From NCBI GenBank assembly GCA_023264815.1, contig JAHFUZ010000024.1, positions 1 through 64,000 of the forward strand: 64,000 nt of DNA, in the 5' to 3' direction. Positions 1 through 7,677 of this stretch are shown one piece after another (position 1 is the stretch's first letter; the number at the start of each line of letters is the position of its first letter). The position numbers were made by a program, and so were the translations under genes. Below the pieces are notes generated by a model, which saw only the letters and a program-made list of their open reading frames with translations, had not been told where the DNA came from and did no database searches. The DNA is from Arthrobacter sp. (GTDB taxonomy: Bacteria > Actinomycetota > Actinomycetes > Actinomycetales > Micrococcaceae).

Positions 1-85
1 CATGCGGGAAACAGGGGTCCGATCACAGACCACACCTCATCAGACACCAAAAAGCGATCGCTCATCACACCAGCCAACCCCAACA

Positions 86-101
86 AGCCCCTAAAGGGGT
101 T
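86..101 (-). terminator. Weak stem-loop downstream of the SRPBCC gene
   Basis: A short CCCC/GGGG hairpin with a T/A-rich loop lies just beyond the stop of the minus-strand SRPBCC gene. It could end that transcript, but the stem is short and no long T-run follows. The rest of 1-113 shows no convincing coding sequence. Confidence 0.3.
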
Positions 102-113
102 TAGCAACACGCC

Positions 114-584
114 CTAGGGGGCTACGTCAGCGATGCCGGCCAGGTGCTGCTCCAGCCTCAGCAGGGTCTTGTCCATGCTGGCCGGGTGGCGGCGGAGGTA
201 GCCTGCCAGCCGGAGGAAGAACTTGCCCCGGACTGCCCTGGCATCCCACTGTTCGGTGACGAGCGTTCCAGCCGTGCCGCCGGCGTCGGTGGCCGGTTCC
301 AGGACGTAGCGCCAGATATGGCCGTAGAAGTGGCGCCAGGCGATGCGCCGGCCCTCCTCAAACTCGCAGACGGTGTTGAGGATTTTGTAGTCCACTTTCA
401 TGGTCATGTCCATGCCGAAGCGCGCTCCGGGGCCGAGCCGCTCCGGGCCGCTCGGCTGGGCACCTTTGACAGTGCCGGAACCGTCGATGACGCTGTGCAG
501 CGCCGGCGTGGCCAGCACCTCGAAGATCTCCGCCGGTGCTGCCGGGATGAATCGTTCACGGGACACCAGGTATCGGTTAGTCAT
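114..584 (-). CDS. SRPBCC family protein (polyketide cyclase/START-like fold)
   Basis: This 156-residue protein has the layout of the SRPBCC ligand-binding superfamily. The N-terminal strand (residues 5-20, SRERFIPAAPAEIFEVLATP) is the usual 'interferes-with-promoter-like' entry into the fold. The middle has the FEEGRRIAWRH strand and the C-terminal helix (about 120-150) is amphipathic. The family binds lipids or small hydrophobic molecules in a deep cavity; no substrate can be named. It starts at an ATG at 584 and is divergent from an ArsR gene that is itself coupled to another SRPBCC (AHSA1) gene, so a shared regulator across the 166-bp gap is plausible. There is no signal peptide, so it is probably cytoplasmic. 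Confidence 0.75.
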   Translation of the reverse strand: MTNRYLVSRERFIPAAPAEIFEVLATPALHSVIDGSGTVKGAQPSGPERLGPGARFGMDMTMKVDYKILNTVCEFEEGRRIAWRHFYGHIWRYVLEPATDAGGTAGTLVTEQWDARAVRGKFFLRLAGYLRRHPASMDKTLLRLEQHLAGIADVAP

Positions 585-677
585 GCCCCCAGCCTAGTCA
601 GGCGGGTCCGGCCTGTGCGCCGACGACCGCCGCGGCATAGGCGAACCCCTTGACCACGCCGGGCCTACCGCCGTACG

Positions 678-719
678 CTTATTCAATCAAGAGATTGATC
701 AACAGTTCAGTTGAATAAG
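678..719. promoter_or_regulatory. Inverted repeat between SRPBCC and arsR, candidate ArsR operator
   Basis: CTTATTCAA (678-686) is repeated in inverse as TTGAATAAG (711-719), a perfect 9-bp dyad. A second nested dyad, TCAATC-aaga-GATTGA, lies at 683-698. The position 30-70 bp ahead of the arsR start and in the divergent gap fits an autoregulatory ArsR operator. Binding is inferred only from position and symmetry. Confidence 0.5.
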
Positions 720-750
720 GTCCCTTGATGACAGGAAGGCCCGCACCACG

Positions 751-1110
751 ATGACCTCCGCCGACGGCACCCTCGACTCGGCCTTTATGGCCCTGGCCGA
801 TCCTGTGCGGCGGCAGATCATTGCCCGGCTCAGCCGGGGGCAGGCCACGGTTAACGAATTGGCGGAACCCTTCGCGATCAGCAAGCAGGCAGTCTCGAAG
901 CACATCCAGGTCCTCGAGCAGGCCGGGCTCGTCACCCGCACGCGTGACGCCCAACGCCGGCCCGTCCACCTGAATCCCGCACGGCTTGAGGCGCTCACGG
1001 CGTGGATCGACCAGTATCGCCTGGTCCGCGAGGGGCAGTTCCGCAGCCTGGACGCCGTGCTCCGTTCCACCGCCGCCAGCAGCGGCACGCACCCCAAGGA
1101 ATCATCATGA
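751..1110 (+). CDS. ArsR-family transcriptional regulator
   Basis: The 119-residue protein is a single winged helix-turn-helix domain of the ArsR/SmtB type. LADPVRRQIIARLSRGQATVNELA (split about 14-37) is the first helix pair, and AISKQAVSKHIQVLEQAGLV (45-64) is the recognition helix region. It lacks the cysteine metal-binding ELCVCD motif, so it is not an arsenic or metal sensor; it belongs to the subgroup paired with AHSA1/SRPBCC proteins. Its stop overlaps the next start by four bases (ATGA), so the two are translationally coupled. It probably represses its own operon through the inverted repeat upstream. The product is cytoplasmic. Confidence 0.88.
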   Translation: MTSADGTLDSAFMALADPVRRQIIARLSRGQATVNELAEPFAISKQAVSKHIQVLEQAGLVTRTRDAQRRPVHLNPARLEALTAWIDQYRLVREGQFRSLDAVLRSTAASSGTHPKESS

Positions 1111-1589
1111 GCAATCCACTGAACCTCAGCGTTCCTGAGGGCCTCCCCTTTATCGACTACGACCGCGAGTTCGACTTCCCGGTAGCAGAAGTATTCCGCG
1201 CCCACAAGGAGCCCGGCCTGATCGTCCAGTGGCTCGGCCCGCGCGGCCTGAAGATGGAAGTCAACCACTACGACTTCCGGACCGGCGGAACCTACAGCTA
1301 CCTGCACACCGGGCCCGACGGTGTGGCCTACGAATTCAGCGGCGTCTTCCACACAGTCCGCGAGAACGAGTTCGCCATCCAGACCTTCGAGTTCGGCGGC
1401 TACCCGGATGTGGTCAGCCTCGAATTCATGACGTTCGAGGATCTCGGCAACGGCCGTACCCGCCTGCGCGGCCACTCGGTCTACCCCAGCCTGGAGGCCC
1501 GCGACGGCATGGCGCAGTCCGGCATGGAGGGCGGCATGACCGAAGGGTACGAGCGGCTCGACGAACTGCTGAGCGGCGCGAAAGTCTGA
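1107..1589 (+). CDS. AHSA1/SRPBCC domain protein coupled to ArsR
   Basis: The 160-residue product carries an AHSA1-like (Aha1 C-terminal homology) SRPBCC domain. The entry strand is EFDFPVAEVFRAHKEPGLIVQWLGPRG (split), followed by the typical GGTYSYLHTGPDGVAYEFSGVF strand pair and the closing helix around GMTEGYERLDELL. The open frame reaches further upstream, but the ATG at 1107 in the ATGA overlap with arsR is the expected start and begins the family-like sequence. In other genomes ArsR-AHSA1 pairs form two-gene operons of unknown ligand; the same arrangement is seen here, ended by a strong hairpin at 1602-1650. Confidence 0.85.
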   Translation: MSNPLNLSVPEGLPFIDYDREFDFPVAEVFRAHKEPGLIVQWLGPRGLKMEVNHYDFRTGGTYSYLHTGPDGVAYEFSGVFHTVRENEFAIQTFEFGGYPDVVSLEFMTFEDLGNGRTRLRGHSVYPSLEARDGMAQSGMEGGMTEGYERLDELLSGAKV

Positions 1590-1601
1590 CACCCCTAACG
1601 G

Positions 1602-1650
1602 ACGACGGCGGGCGGTCTCCTTCTCGGCAGAGGTGACCGCCCGCCGTCGT
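1602..1650 (+). terminator. Strong stem-loop after the arsR-AHSA1 operon
   Basis: A perfect 16-bp GC-rich inverted repeat (1602-1617 with 1635-1650) begins 12 bp after the AHSA1 stop. It lacks a long T-run on the plus strand but is well placed as a transcription terminator for the short operon. Confidence 0.6.
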
Positions 1651-1686
1651 ACTCCACCGAGACGCCCGCGATCCGTGGTGACCTGA

Positions 1687-1696
1687 CGTCAGGACA
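1687..1696 (-). promoter_or_regulatory. IolR-type operator, site A-prime (TGTCCTGACG on minus strand)
   Basis: This decamer differs by one base from the TGTCCTGACA sites at 11945 and 26138. It lies 45 bp upstream of the putative -35 box of the gntR promoter and, with the site at 1784, forms an inverted pair flanking that promoter. It matches nine of ten positions of the C. glutamicum IolR motif KGWCHTRACA as I recall it. Confidence 0.5.
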
Positions 1697-1740
1697 TGAT
1701 CGGTGGCAATTTTCGCCATCAAATAGGCCCTCCCGGACTC

Positions 1741-1768
1741 TTGACCCTCACCGCGCGCCTGATAATAT
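1741..1768 (+). promoter_or_regulatory. Candidate promoter of gntR-iolB
   Basis: TTGACC (1741-1746) and TAATAT (1763-1768) are separated by 16 bp and are the only sigma-70-like pair ahead of gntR. The predicted start near 1775 puts the operator at 1784-1793 just downstream, a repressing position. It would give a leader of about 100 nt. Confidence 0.45.
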
Positions 1769-1783
1769 CGACAAAAGAAAGCA

Positions 1784-1793
1784 TGTCCTATCA
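1784..1793 (+). promoter_or_regulatory. IolR-type operator, site A (TGTCCTATCA)
   Basis: Member of the recurrent TGTCCTRWCA sites found at the inositol gene promoters of this window. It lies just downstream of the predicted gntR transcription start, consistent with autorepression of gntR-iolB. Confidence 0.55.
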
Positions 1794-1872
1794 AAAGAAC
1801 AAAGGGTGACATACCCGGCACGTCCTGATGCGGACGGCGCCGCGGTGGCACTTGGAACGCGGGGAGCACTCA

Positions 1873-2613
1873 GTGGCGAATCAACTTGGCCTCAACATCG
1901 ACCGTTCCTCCCCCGTGCCGCTGTACCACCAGGTGGTGCAGGGCATTGAGGCGGCCATCCACAATGGAGTCCTGGAACCGGGCAGCCGGCTGGACAACGA
2001 GATCGACCTCGCGGCGCAGCTGAACCTGTCACGCCCCACCATGCGCAAGGCCATGGACGAACTGGTCCGTTCCGGCCTCCTGGTCCGCAAGCGCGGGGTG
2101 GGAACGCAGGTGGTCTCCAGCCAGGTCCGCCGCCCGCTGGAACTCTCCAGCCTGTTCGATGACCTCACCAACAACGGCAAAAAGCCCACCACGGAGGTGC
2201 TGAGCTTCTCCCACATGGAAGCGGACGCCCCCACCCTGGCGGCCCTGCAGCTGCCGGCCGGATCCAAGGTCTACCACTTCACCCGGCTGCGGAAAGTGGG
2301 CGGCAAGCCGCTGGCACTGATGGAGAACTGGGTCCGGGATGACATCGCGGACATGGATGAGGCCATGCTCGCCGCGGAGGGCCTGTACTCCATCCTGCGC
2401 CGCGGCGGCGTCAACTTCCGCCTGGCCACGCAGCGGATCGGTGCGATGATCGCCAACGACTACCAGGCACCCCTGCTCGAGACGGAGGTCAACTCCGCCC
2501 TGGTGACCATGGAGCGCACTGCCGTGGACGATACCGGCCGCCGCGTCGAGACCGGCCACCACGTCTACCGTGCCGATTCCTACAGCTTTGAAATGACCCT
2601 CGTACAGCGCTAA
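1873..2613 (+). CDS. iolR: GntR-family regulator (HutC/UTRA type), likely inositol repressor
   Basis: The protein has an N-terminal GntR winged helix (PVPLYHQVVQGIEAAIHNG, LNLSRPTMRKAMDELVRSG) in the first 80 residues. A UTRA/HutC effector-binding domain follows (about 95-245; LPAGSKVYHFTRLRKVGGKP, ENWVRDD, ERTAVDDTGRRVETG). I chose the GTG at 1873 because GGGGAG lies six bases upstream; the frame is open for 15 more codons. It is followed 16 bp later by iolB and is the only GntR protein in the inositol island. C. glutamicum IolR, the inositol repressor, is also a GntR protein. The seven TGTCCTGACA-like sites in the window are its probable targets. The gene symbol is by inference from context, not from a sequence comparison. 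Confidence 0.8.
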   Translation: MANQLGLNIDRSSPVPLYHQVVQGIEAAIHNGVLEPGSRLDNEIDLAAQLNLSRPTMRKAMDELVRSGLLVRKRGVGTQVVSSQVRRPLELSSLFDDLTNNGKKPTTEVLSFSHMEADAPTLAALQLPAGSKVYHFTRLRKVGGKPLALMENWVRDDIADMDEAMLAAEGLYSILRRGGVNFRLATQRIGAMIANDYQAPLLETEVNSALVTMERTAVDDTGRRVETGHHVYRADSYSFEMTLVQR

Positions 2614-2629
2614 CGCAAGGACTTCAATC

Positions 2630-3523
2630 ATGACCAACTGGGTCTACCCCCTGGGCTCCGCTACCGACGGCGCCTGGGACATCTCGCTCGGAACCGCCGA
2701 TTCCGCCACGGCCGTGGCCGGCTGGGCCCACACGGGCCTGAAGGTCGCCACCCTGGCCGCGGGCGCCGCTGTCGAACTTCCCCCAGCCGGTGAGGAACGG
2801 ATCGTGGTGCCGCTGAACGGGTCATTTACGGTCACCGTTGACGGTTCGGAGTACGCCCTGGCGGGGCGGCGTTCGGTGTTCAGCGGACCCAGCGATGTCC
2901 TGTATTCGGGCATGGGGAAGGCCGTCACCATCAGCTCTGCCGACGGCGGCCGGGTGGCCGTGGCCACCGCCCCGGCCCGGGCTTCCTACCCCACCCGCCT
3001 GGTCACGGCTGCCGAGACTCCCGTGGAACTGCGCGGCGCCGGGAACTGTTCACGCCAGGTCCACAACTTCGGCACCCCGGCAGCCCTGGAAGCGGACCGC
3101 TTCATCGTCTGCGAGGTCATCACGCCCGCAGGCAACTGGTCCTCCTATCCCCCGCACAAGCACGATGAGGAGAAGGACGGCGAGACGCACCTCGAGGAGA
3201 TCTACTACTTCGAGACGCAGGTTGCTGCCGGCTCCGGAGCGCCGGCCGATGCCGACGCCATCGGCTACCAGCGCGTCTACGCCTCCGATGACCGCCCCAT
3301 CGACGTCTCCGCCGAGGTCCGCACCGGAGATGTGGTGCTGGTCCCCTACGGCTGGCACGGCCCGGCCATGGCGGCACCCGGCTACGACATGTATTACCTG
3401 AACGTGATGGCCGGTCCCGGCCCCGTGCGCGAATGGCTCATCAGCGACGACCCCCACCACGGCTGGGTACGGCAGAGCTGGGACGGGCAGGACATCGACC
3501 CCCGGCTGCCGTTCGGCGCCTAG
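2630..3523 (+). CDS. iolB: 5-deoxy-glucuronate isomerase IolB
   Basis: The 297-residue protein matches the IolB/KduI cupin family in length and layout. It has two cupin halves; the C-terminal one carries the metal-binding pattern YPPHKHDE (about 178-185) followed by HLEEIYYFE and a later GWHGP histidine motif. IolB converts 5-deoxy-D-glucuronate from the IolD reaction into 2-deoxy-5-keto-D-gluconate, the substrate of IolC. The ATG at 2630 has AAGGA about nine bases upstream. It is co-oriented and probably co-transcribed with the gntR gene, separated from the other iol genes, and ended by a strong hairpin. Confidence 0.95.
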   Translation: MTNWVYPLGSATDGAWDISLGTADSATAVAGWAHTGLKVATLAAGAAVELPPAGEERIVVPLNGSFTVTVDGSEYALAGRRSVFSGPSDVLYSGMGKAVTISSADGGRVAVATAPARASYPTRLVTAAETPVELRGAGNCSRQVHNFGTPAALEADRFIVCEVITPAGNWSSYPPHKHDEEKDGETHLEEIYYFETQVAAGSGAPADADAIGYQRVYASDDRPIDVSAEVRTGDVVLVPYGWHGPAMAAPGYDMYYLNVMAGPGPVREWLISDDPHHGWVRQSWDGQDIDPRLPFGA

Positions 3524-3531
3524 AACACGGA

Positions 3532-3565
3532 AATGCCCCTCCGGAATTGGTTCCGGAGGGGCATT
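3532..3565. terminator. Bidirectional terminator between iolB and the minus-strand operon
   Basis: A perfect 15-bp stem (3532-3546 with 3551-3565) with a TTGG tetraloop sits between the convergent iolB and dehydrogenase genes. The A/T-ended stem can serve both directions. Confidence 0.75.
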
Positions 3566-3614
3566 CCCATGTTGCGCGGGGTCCAGCTGGTTTTCAGCTC
3601 AGCTGATTGTCAGC

Positions 3615-4649
3615 TCAGCTGGCCACCGTGACCGCCACCTTGACGGGTGCGCCCGTAGCCAGGGATTCCTGGGCAGCGTCGGCCACCCGGGATGCTGCCA
3701 CGGCGTCCTCAGGCGTACACGGGTTCTCCCGCTCGCCCAGGATCAACTCCACAAATGCCGCCATCTCGGACCGGTACGCTTGGTCAAACCGCTCGGCGAA
3801 AGTCTGGTGCGGCTCCCCCTCGGGGAAGGCGACGCCTGCTTCGGCCGACGCCAGGGCCGACTTCGCGTCCAGGCCCACCATGACCGAGCGGCTTGACCCC
3901 TGGATCTCCAGCCGGACATCGTGGCCGGCCCCGTTGTAGCGGCTGGCCGAGACCGTGCCCACCGTGCCGTCGTCGAACGTGATGACGGCGAGGGCCGTGT
4001 CCACGTCGCCCACTTCGCCGATGGCGGGGTCACCGTTGTTGGAGCCCTTTGCATAGACTTCCACGATCTCGCGGCCGGTCAGCCAGCGCAGGATGTCGAA
4101 GTCGTGGACCGAGCAGTCGCGGAACAGGCCACCGGACGTCGCCAGGAATTCCACCGGCGGCGGCGTCATGTCGCAGGTGACCGCACGCAGCGAGTGGATC
4201 CAGCCCAGTTCGCCGGCCTGGTAGGCGCGCTTGGCCTCAAGGTAGCCGGCGTCGAAGCGTCGCTGGTGGCCGATCTGCACCACGCCGTTGTTGTCCCTGA
4301 TGTAGTCCAACACCGGCAGGGCGTCGGCCACGTTCATGGCGACGGGTTTCTCGCAGAACACCGGGATGCCGGCATCCACTCCTGCACGGATGAGTTCGGG
4401 GTGGGTCCCGGTTCCCGTGGCGATCACCAGGCCGTCCACCCCAGAGTCGATCAGGTGGGCTACCGAAGGCACGAACCCGGCCCCGAGGCCTGCGGCAATG
4501 TTGCGTGCGTGGTCCTCCGCCACGTCCGTGAGCCTGAGCCGGACGTTGATTCCGCGCGGGTTGAGGACTCCATTGAGTGCGGCGATGTTGTTGGCGTGCA
4601 TGACGCCGATGCGCCCTACGCCTACCAGGCCGAGAATGACATCTTTCAT
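3615..4649 (-). CDS. Gfo/Idh/MocA oxidoreductase, inositol 2-dehydrogenase-like
   Basis: This 344-residue NAD(P)-dependent dehydrogenase has an N-terminal Rossmann motif GLVGVGRIGVMHA, the family Lys in CEKPVA (about residue 97) and the catalytic-region histidine in CSVHDFDILRWLTG. The GRIGxMHA signature is the form typical of IolG/IdhA inositol dehydrogenases, so oxidation of an inositol isomer at C2 is the best guess. I chose the ATG at 4649, which begins the nucleotide-binding strand; the open frame upstream is a shadow of the preceding gene. It is the last gene of the eight-gene ABC/dehydrogenase operon, 22 bp after the isomerase gene. Confidence 0.85.
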   Translation of the reverse strand: MKDVILGLVGVGRIGVMHANNIAALNGVLNPRGINVRLRLTDVAEDHARNIAAGLGAGFVPSVAHLIDSGVDGLVIATGTGTHPELIRAGVDAGIPVFCEKPVAMNVADALPVLDYIRDNNGVVQIGHQRRFDAGYLEAKRAYQAGELGWIHSLRAVTCDMTPPPVEFLATSGGLFRDCSVHDFDILRWLTGREIVEVYAKGSNNGDPAIGEVGDVDTALAVITFDDGTVGTVSASRYNGAGHDVRLEIQGSSRSVMVGLDAKSALASAEAGVAFPEGEPHQTFAERFDQAYRSEMAAFVELILGERENPCTPEDAVAASRVADAAQESLATGAPVKVAVTVAS

Positions 4650-4671
4650 AGTGTTCCTTTTTGTCGTAGAG

Positions 4672-5472
4672 CTAGTGAATCGTGGCGGGCTGGACGGGCG
4701 CCGGCTGAACGGTGAACGCTGCCCGGAAGGCCTCCAGCGCGGCTTCGCTGTCGCCGCTGGCCCAGGCTTCCAGGCCGACCGTGCCGTCGTAGCCGGCCGC
4801 GGCGAGCGCACGGGCCACTGCCTGGTAGTTGATTTCGCCGGTGCCGGGCTCGCAGCGGCCGGGGACGTCCGCCACCTGGATTTCGCCGATGTGCGGCAGG
4901 GCGGTCCGCACCAGCTCGATCAGGTTCCCCTCCCCCAGTTGTGCGTGGTACAGGTCCAGCATGAGCCTCACGTTGGGGTGGGCGGCGGCTTCCACCAGGG
5001 CGAGGGTGTCCTTGGCGCGGGCCAGCGGAATCCCGGGGTGGTCCAGGACCGTGTTGAGGTTCTCAAGGCAGAACGTCACATTGTGCTTCTCCCCCAGCGC
5101 GCCCAGGCGCTCCAAGGTCCGGGCGCCGGTACTCCACATCCGGCCGGTGGAACGGAAAACGGGACGTGCCGCCTTCCCGTCCACCAGTTCGGCGGAATGC
5201 ACCACCATCCGGCTGACGCCGAGTTCCAGGGCCGTGGGAATCAGCGCCTCAGCCGTCCGGACCACGTCGTCGGCAGACTCAGGGTCCACCAGGCTGCCCG
5301 CGGTGTATCCCGTCATGGAGGAGAACACGGCGCCCGTGGCGTTGAGCTCCTTAATGTCCCTGGTGCGGGAGTCCCACAGTTCCACGTCGAAGCCTGCCTC
5401 ATGGATGCGCCGAACGCGTTCGGTGAAGGGCAGGCCGGTGAACACCATCTCCGCGCAAACGGCCAGCCGCAT
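4672..5472 (-). CDS. TIM-barrel sugar isomerase (hydroxypyruvate isomerase-like)
   Basis: The 266-residue protein belongs to the xylose-isomerase-like TIM barrel (AP endonuclease 2) family, in the hydroxypyruvate isomerase/OtnI-type branch. It opens with RLAVCAEMVFTGLPFTERV and has the metal-ligand Glu in CLENLN (about 147), the Asp-His pair in MLDLYHAQ and a C-terminal VGLEAWASG strand. The family isomerises or epimerises keto sugars and inososes with a divalent metal. Its ATG shares one base with the stop of the preceding dehydrogenase gene (TGATG), so the two are tightly coupled. A role such as inosose isomerisation in a side branch of inositol catabolism is inference. Confidence 0.8.
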   Translation of the reverse strand: MRLAVCAEMVFTGLPFTERVRRIHEAGFDVELWDSRTRDIKELNATGAVFSSMTGYTAGSLVDPESADDVVRTAEALIPTALELGVSRMVVHSAELVDGKAARPVFRSTGRMWSTGARTLERLGALGEKHNVTFCLENLNTVLDHPGIPLARAKDTLALVEAAAHPNVRLMLDLYHAQLGEGNLIELVRTALPHIGEIQVADVPGRCEPGTGEINYQAVARALAAAGYDGTVGLEAWASGDSEAALEAFRAAFTVQPAPVQPATIH

Positions 5473-6566
5473 CAGACTCCTGCCTTCGCGGCCGCGGGGA
5501 CAGCAACCGGGCCGCCCTGTTTGACGGAATCGATGCAGGCCAGTGCCATGGCCAAGGCGCGGCGGGCGTCTGCGGTTCCCGGCGTGAGGGTGAAATCGCC
5601 CGACGGCGGCGGCGTACCGTCGCGCCGTGACCTCACCACAGCGGCGAAGTCGGCGAGTTCATCGGTGTAGGCGTCCCGGAAGAGTTCCACGTTCAGCCGC
5701 GGGGTATCTGCGGAGAGCCCGTCGGCGGTGTAGCGGCGGGCGGCAGTCTCCGTTGACCGGCCGGCCTGGACCATGCCCTTGGAACCGAAGACCTCGCCGC
5801 GGACGTCATAGCCGTACAGGGCGCTGAAGTTCGCTTCGGCCACGGCGATGGCGCCGTTGCTGTAGCGGATGGTAACCACGGCGGTGTCCAGGAATCCCTC
5901 CTCGCGCAGGCCGGGTTCCACGAGGGCGTCCGCCACCGCATAGACCTCCACGGGTTCGGCGCCTTCGTTGAACCAGTTCAGGGTGTCGAAGTCGTGGATA
6001 AGGGTTTCCAGGAAGACGGTCCAGGCCGGAACCCGGGCAGCGTGCGGGATGCTGCCGGTGCCCGGATCCCGCGTCAGCGAGCGCAGGAGCTGCGGCTGCC
6101 CGGCAATCCCGGCGGCCAGGTCCTTCTTGGCCGCCTGGAAGTCGCTGGCGTACCGGCGGTTGAAGCCAATCTGGAAGTGCACGCCGGCAGCCTCTACCGC
6201 GGCGATGGCCGCATCGAGCTCGTCCAGGCCCTGGCCTGCAGGTTTCTCACAGAACACATGTTTTCCGGCCGCGGCGGCCTGGCTGACCAGGGCGGCGTGG
6301 AAGCGGGCCGGGCTGGCGATGATCACCGCATCGATCTCGGGATCGGCCAGGATGTCGTCCGCGCTGGCGGTGACCTTGGCTGTGCCGAATGAGGCTGCGA
6401 GCGCGCCGGCGGATTCGAGGTTGGGGTCGGCGATGGCGGCAAGCACGGCATCCGGGACGCGGCGGGCAATGCTGTCGGCGTGGAATGCGCCCATCCAGCC
6501 CGAACCGATGAGTCCGATGCGGACCGGGGCCGGGACGGGAGCGGGGTTCTGTGCGAGGTAAGCCAT
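5472..6566 (-). CDS. Gfo/Idh/MocA family oxidoreductase
   Basis: The 364-residue protein has the Rossmann motif GLIGSGWMGAFHADSIA, the CEKPAG active-site lysine and the HDFDTLNWF catalytic-region histidine. I placed the start at the ATG at 6566, preceded by AAAGGAC; the frame upstream is non-coding antisense. It lies in the middle of the ABC/dehydrogenase operon and overlaps the isomerase gene by one base. The substrate is not evident; the neighbouring genes point to an inositol isomer, methylated inositol or related cyclitol. It differs clearly from the other five family members in this window, so the copies are not recent duplicates. Confidence 0.85.
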   Translation of the reverse strand: MAYLAQNPAPVPAPVRIGLIGSGWMGAFHADSIARRVPDAVLAAIADPNLESAGALAASFGTAKVTASADDILADPEIDAVIIASPARFHAALVSQAAAAGKHVFCEKPAGQGLDELDAAIAAVEAAGVHFQIGFNRRYASDFQAAKKDLAAGIAGQPQLLRSLTRDPGTGSIPHAARVPAWTVFLETLIHDFDTLNWFNEGAEPVEVYAVADALVEPGLREEGFLDTAVVTIRYSNGAIAVAEANFSALYGYDVRGEVFGSKGMVQAGRSTETAARRYTADGLSADTPRLNVELFRDAYTDELADFAAVVRSRRDGTPPPSGDFTLTPGTADARRALAMALACIDSVKQGGPVAVPAAAKAGV

Positions 6567-6618
6567 GGCTTGTCCTTTCGGTGGGTCGTAGCGTGTGGCT
6601 AGATCAGTAGTTGGGAGA

Positions 6619-7677
6619 TCAGTGCCGGGCAGTGTGGCCCGGAGGGGCCGCTTCGCCGGGAAACACGACGCCGAGCTGGCGGCGGATTCCGTCGGCCACC
6701 TCCAGGGTGCGGATGGAGGCCGCCAGCGTCCGTTGGCCTGCCTGCGTGTTGCCTGCAGCAATGGCCCGGGCCACCGCGGCAGCCTCATAGTGCAGGCCTT
6801 CGAAGTGGCCGCCGGCGGGTTCGTTGTGGCGCAGGCGTGTGCCGTCGGGGAAGCAGACCTCGAAGCCGCCGGGCATGTTGAAGGGGCCGTCGATGGTCAG
6901 CGTCGCGTCGGACCCCACCACGACGGCGGCCGTGGGCGTGAAATTGTGGAGCTGGGTGTTCACCACGGCCTGGGCGCCGCCGTCGAACATCATCACGGCA
7001 GACAGCTGGGCGTTCACCCCGGACGCGTGCGGCTGCCCGACGGCGGCCAGTTGCTGCGGGCTTCCCAGTACCTCGGTAACCAGGGCCAACGGGTAGGTGC
7101 CCAGGTCAAGCAGCGGCCCGCCGGCAAGTTTCGGATTGAAGATCCGGTGCGAGGGGTCAAAGTGCTCGCCATACTCCGCCACCACCGTGCTGATGGTTCC
7201 CAGCATGCCGGTATCGAGGATCTGCCGGATCACGTCGAACTTCGGCAGGAAGAACGTCCACATGGCCTCCGCGGCGAACACCCCGGCCGCCTCGGCCCGG
7301 GCGGCGATGTCCCGTGCCTGGTCCGCATTGAGCCCGATCGGCTTTTCAATGAGCACGTGTTTGCCGGCGTCGATGGCCAGCACAGCGGCCGCGTGGTGGC
7401 CGGTGTGGGGCGTGCACACGTAGACGATGTCGATGTCCGGAGCGGCGGCCAGTTCCTCATAGCTGCCGTACGCGGCCGGCACGTCGAACGTGTCAGCGAA
7501 GGCCTTGGACCGGCTCAGCGAACGGGACCCGACGGCGGCGATCACCTGCCCGGTGTGTGCCTGGACGGATTCGGTAAAGCGTTCGGCAATCCAGCCCGGG
7601 CCCATGATTCCCCAGCGCAGCACGGGAGCGTCACGGGAGTCGGGGACACGGGACTGTGGGAGCGAGGCAGTGGTCAT
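6619..7677 (-). CDS. Gfo/Idh/MocA oxidoreductase, dihydrodiol dehydrogenase-like
   Basis: The 352-residue protein opens with a 20-residue leader followed by WGIMGPGWIAERFTESVQ. It carries IEKPIGLNADQA (active-site Lys) and PLLDLGTYPLALV in place of the HDFD pattern. This DLGTYP form is typical of the dimeric dihydrodiol dehydrogenase/sugar reductase branch. It may therefore act on a different substrate, or in the reductive direction, from the IolG-like paralogues. Its ATG overlaps the upstream gene's stop by four bases (ATGA), showing coupling within the operon. Confidence 0.83.
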   Translation of the reverse strand: MTTASLPQSRVPDSRDAPVLRWGIMGPGWIAERFTESVQAHTGQVIAAVGSRSLSRSKAFADTFDVPAAYGSYEELAAAPDIDIVYVCTPHTGHHAAAVLAIDAGKHVLIEKPIGLNADQARDIAARAEAAGVFAAEAMWTFFLPKFDVIRQILDTGMLGTISTVVAEYGEHFDPSHRIFNPKLAGGPLLDLGTYPLALVTEVLGSPQQLAAVGQPHASGVNAQLSAVMMFDGGAQAVVNTQLHNFTPTAAVVVGSDATLTIDGPFNMPGGFEVCFPDGTRLRHNEPAGGHFEGLHYEAAAVARAIAAGNTQAGQRTLAASIRTLEVADGIRRQLGVVFPGEAAPPGHTARH

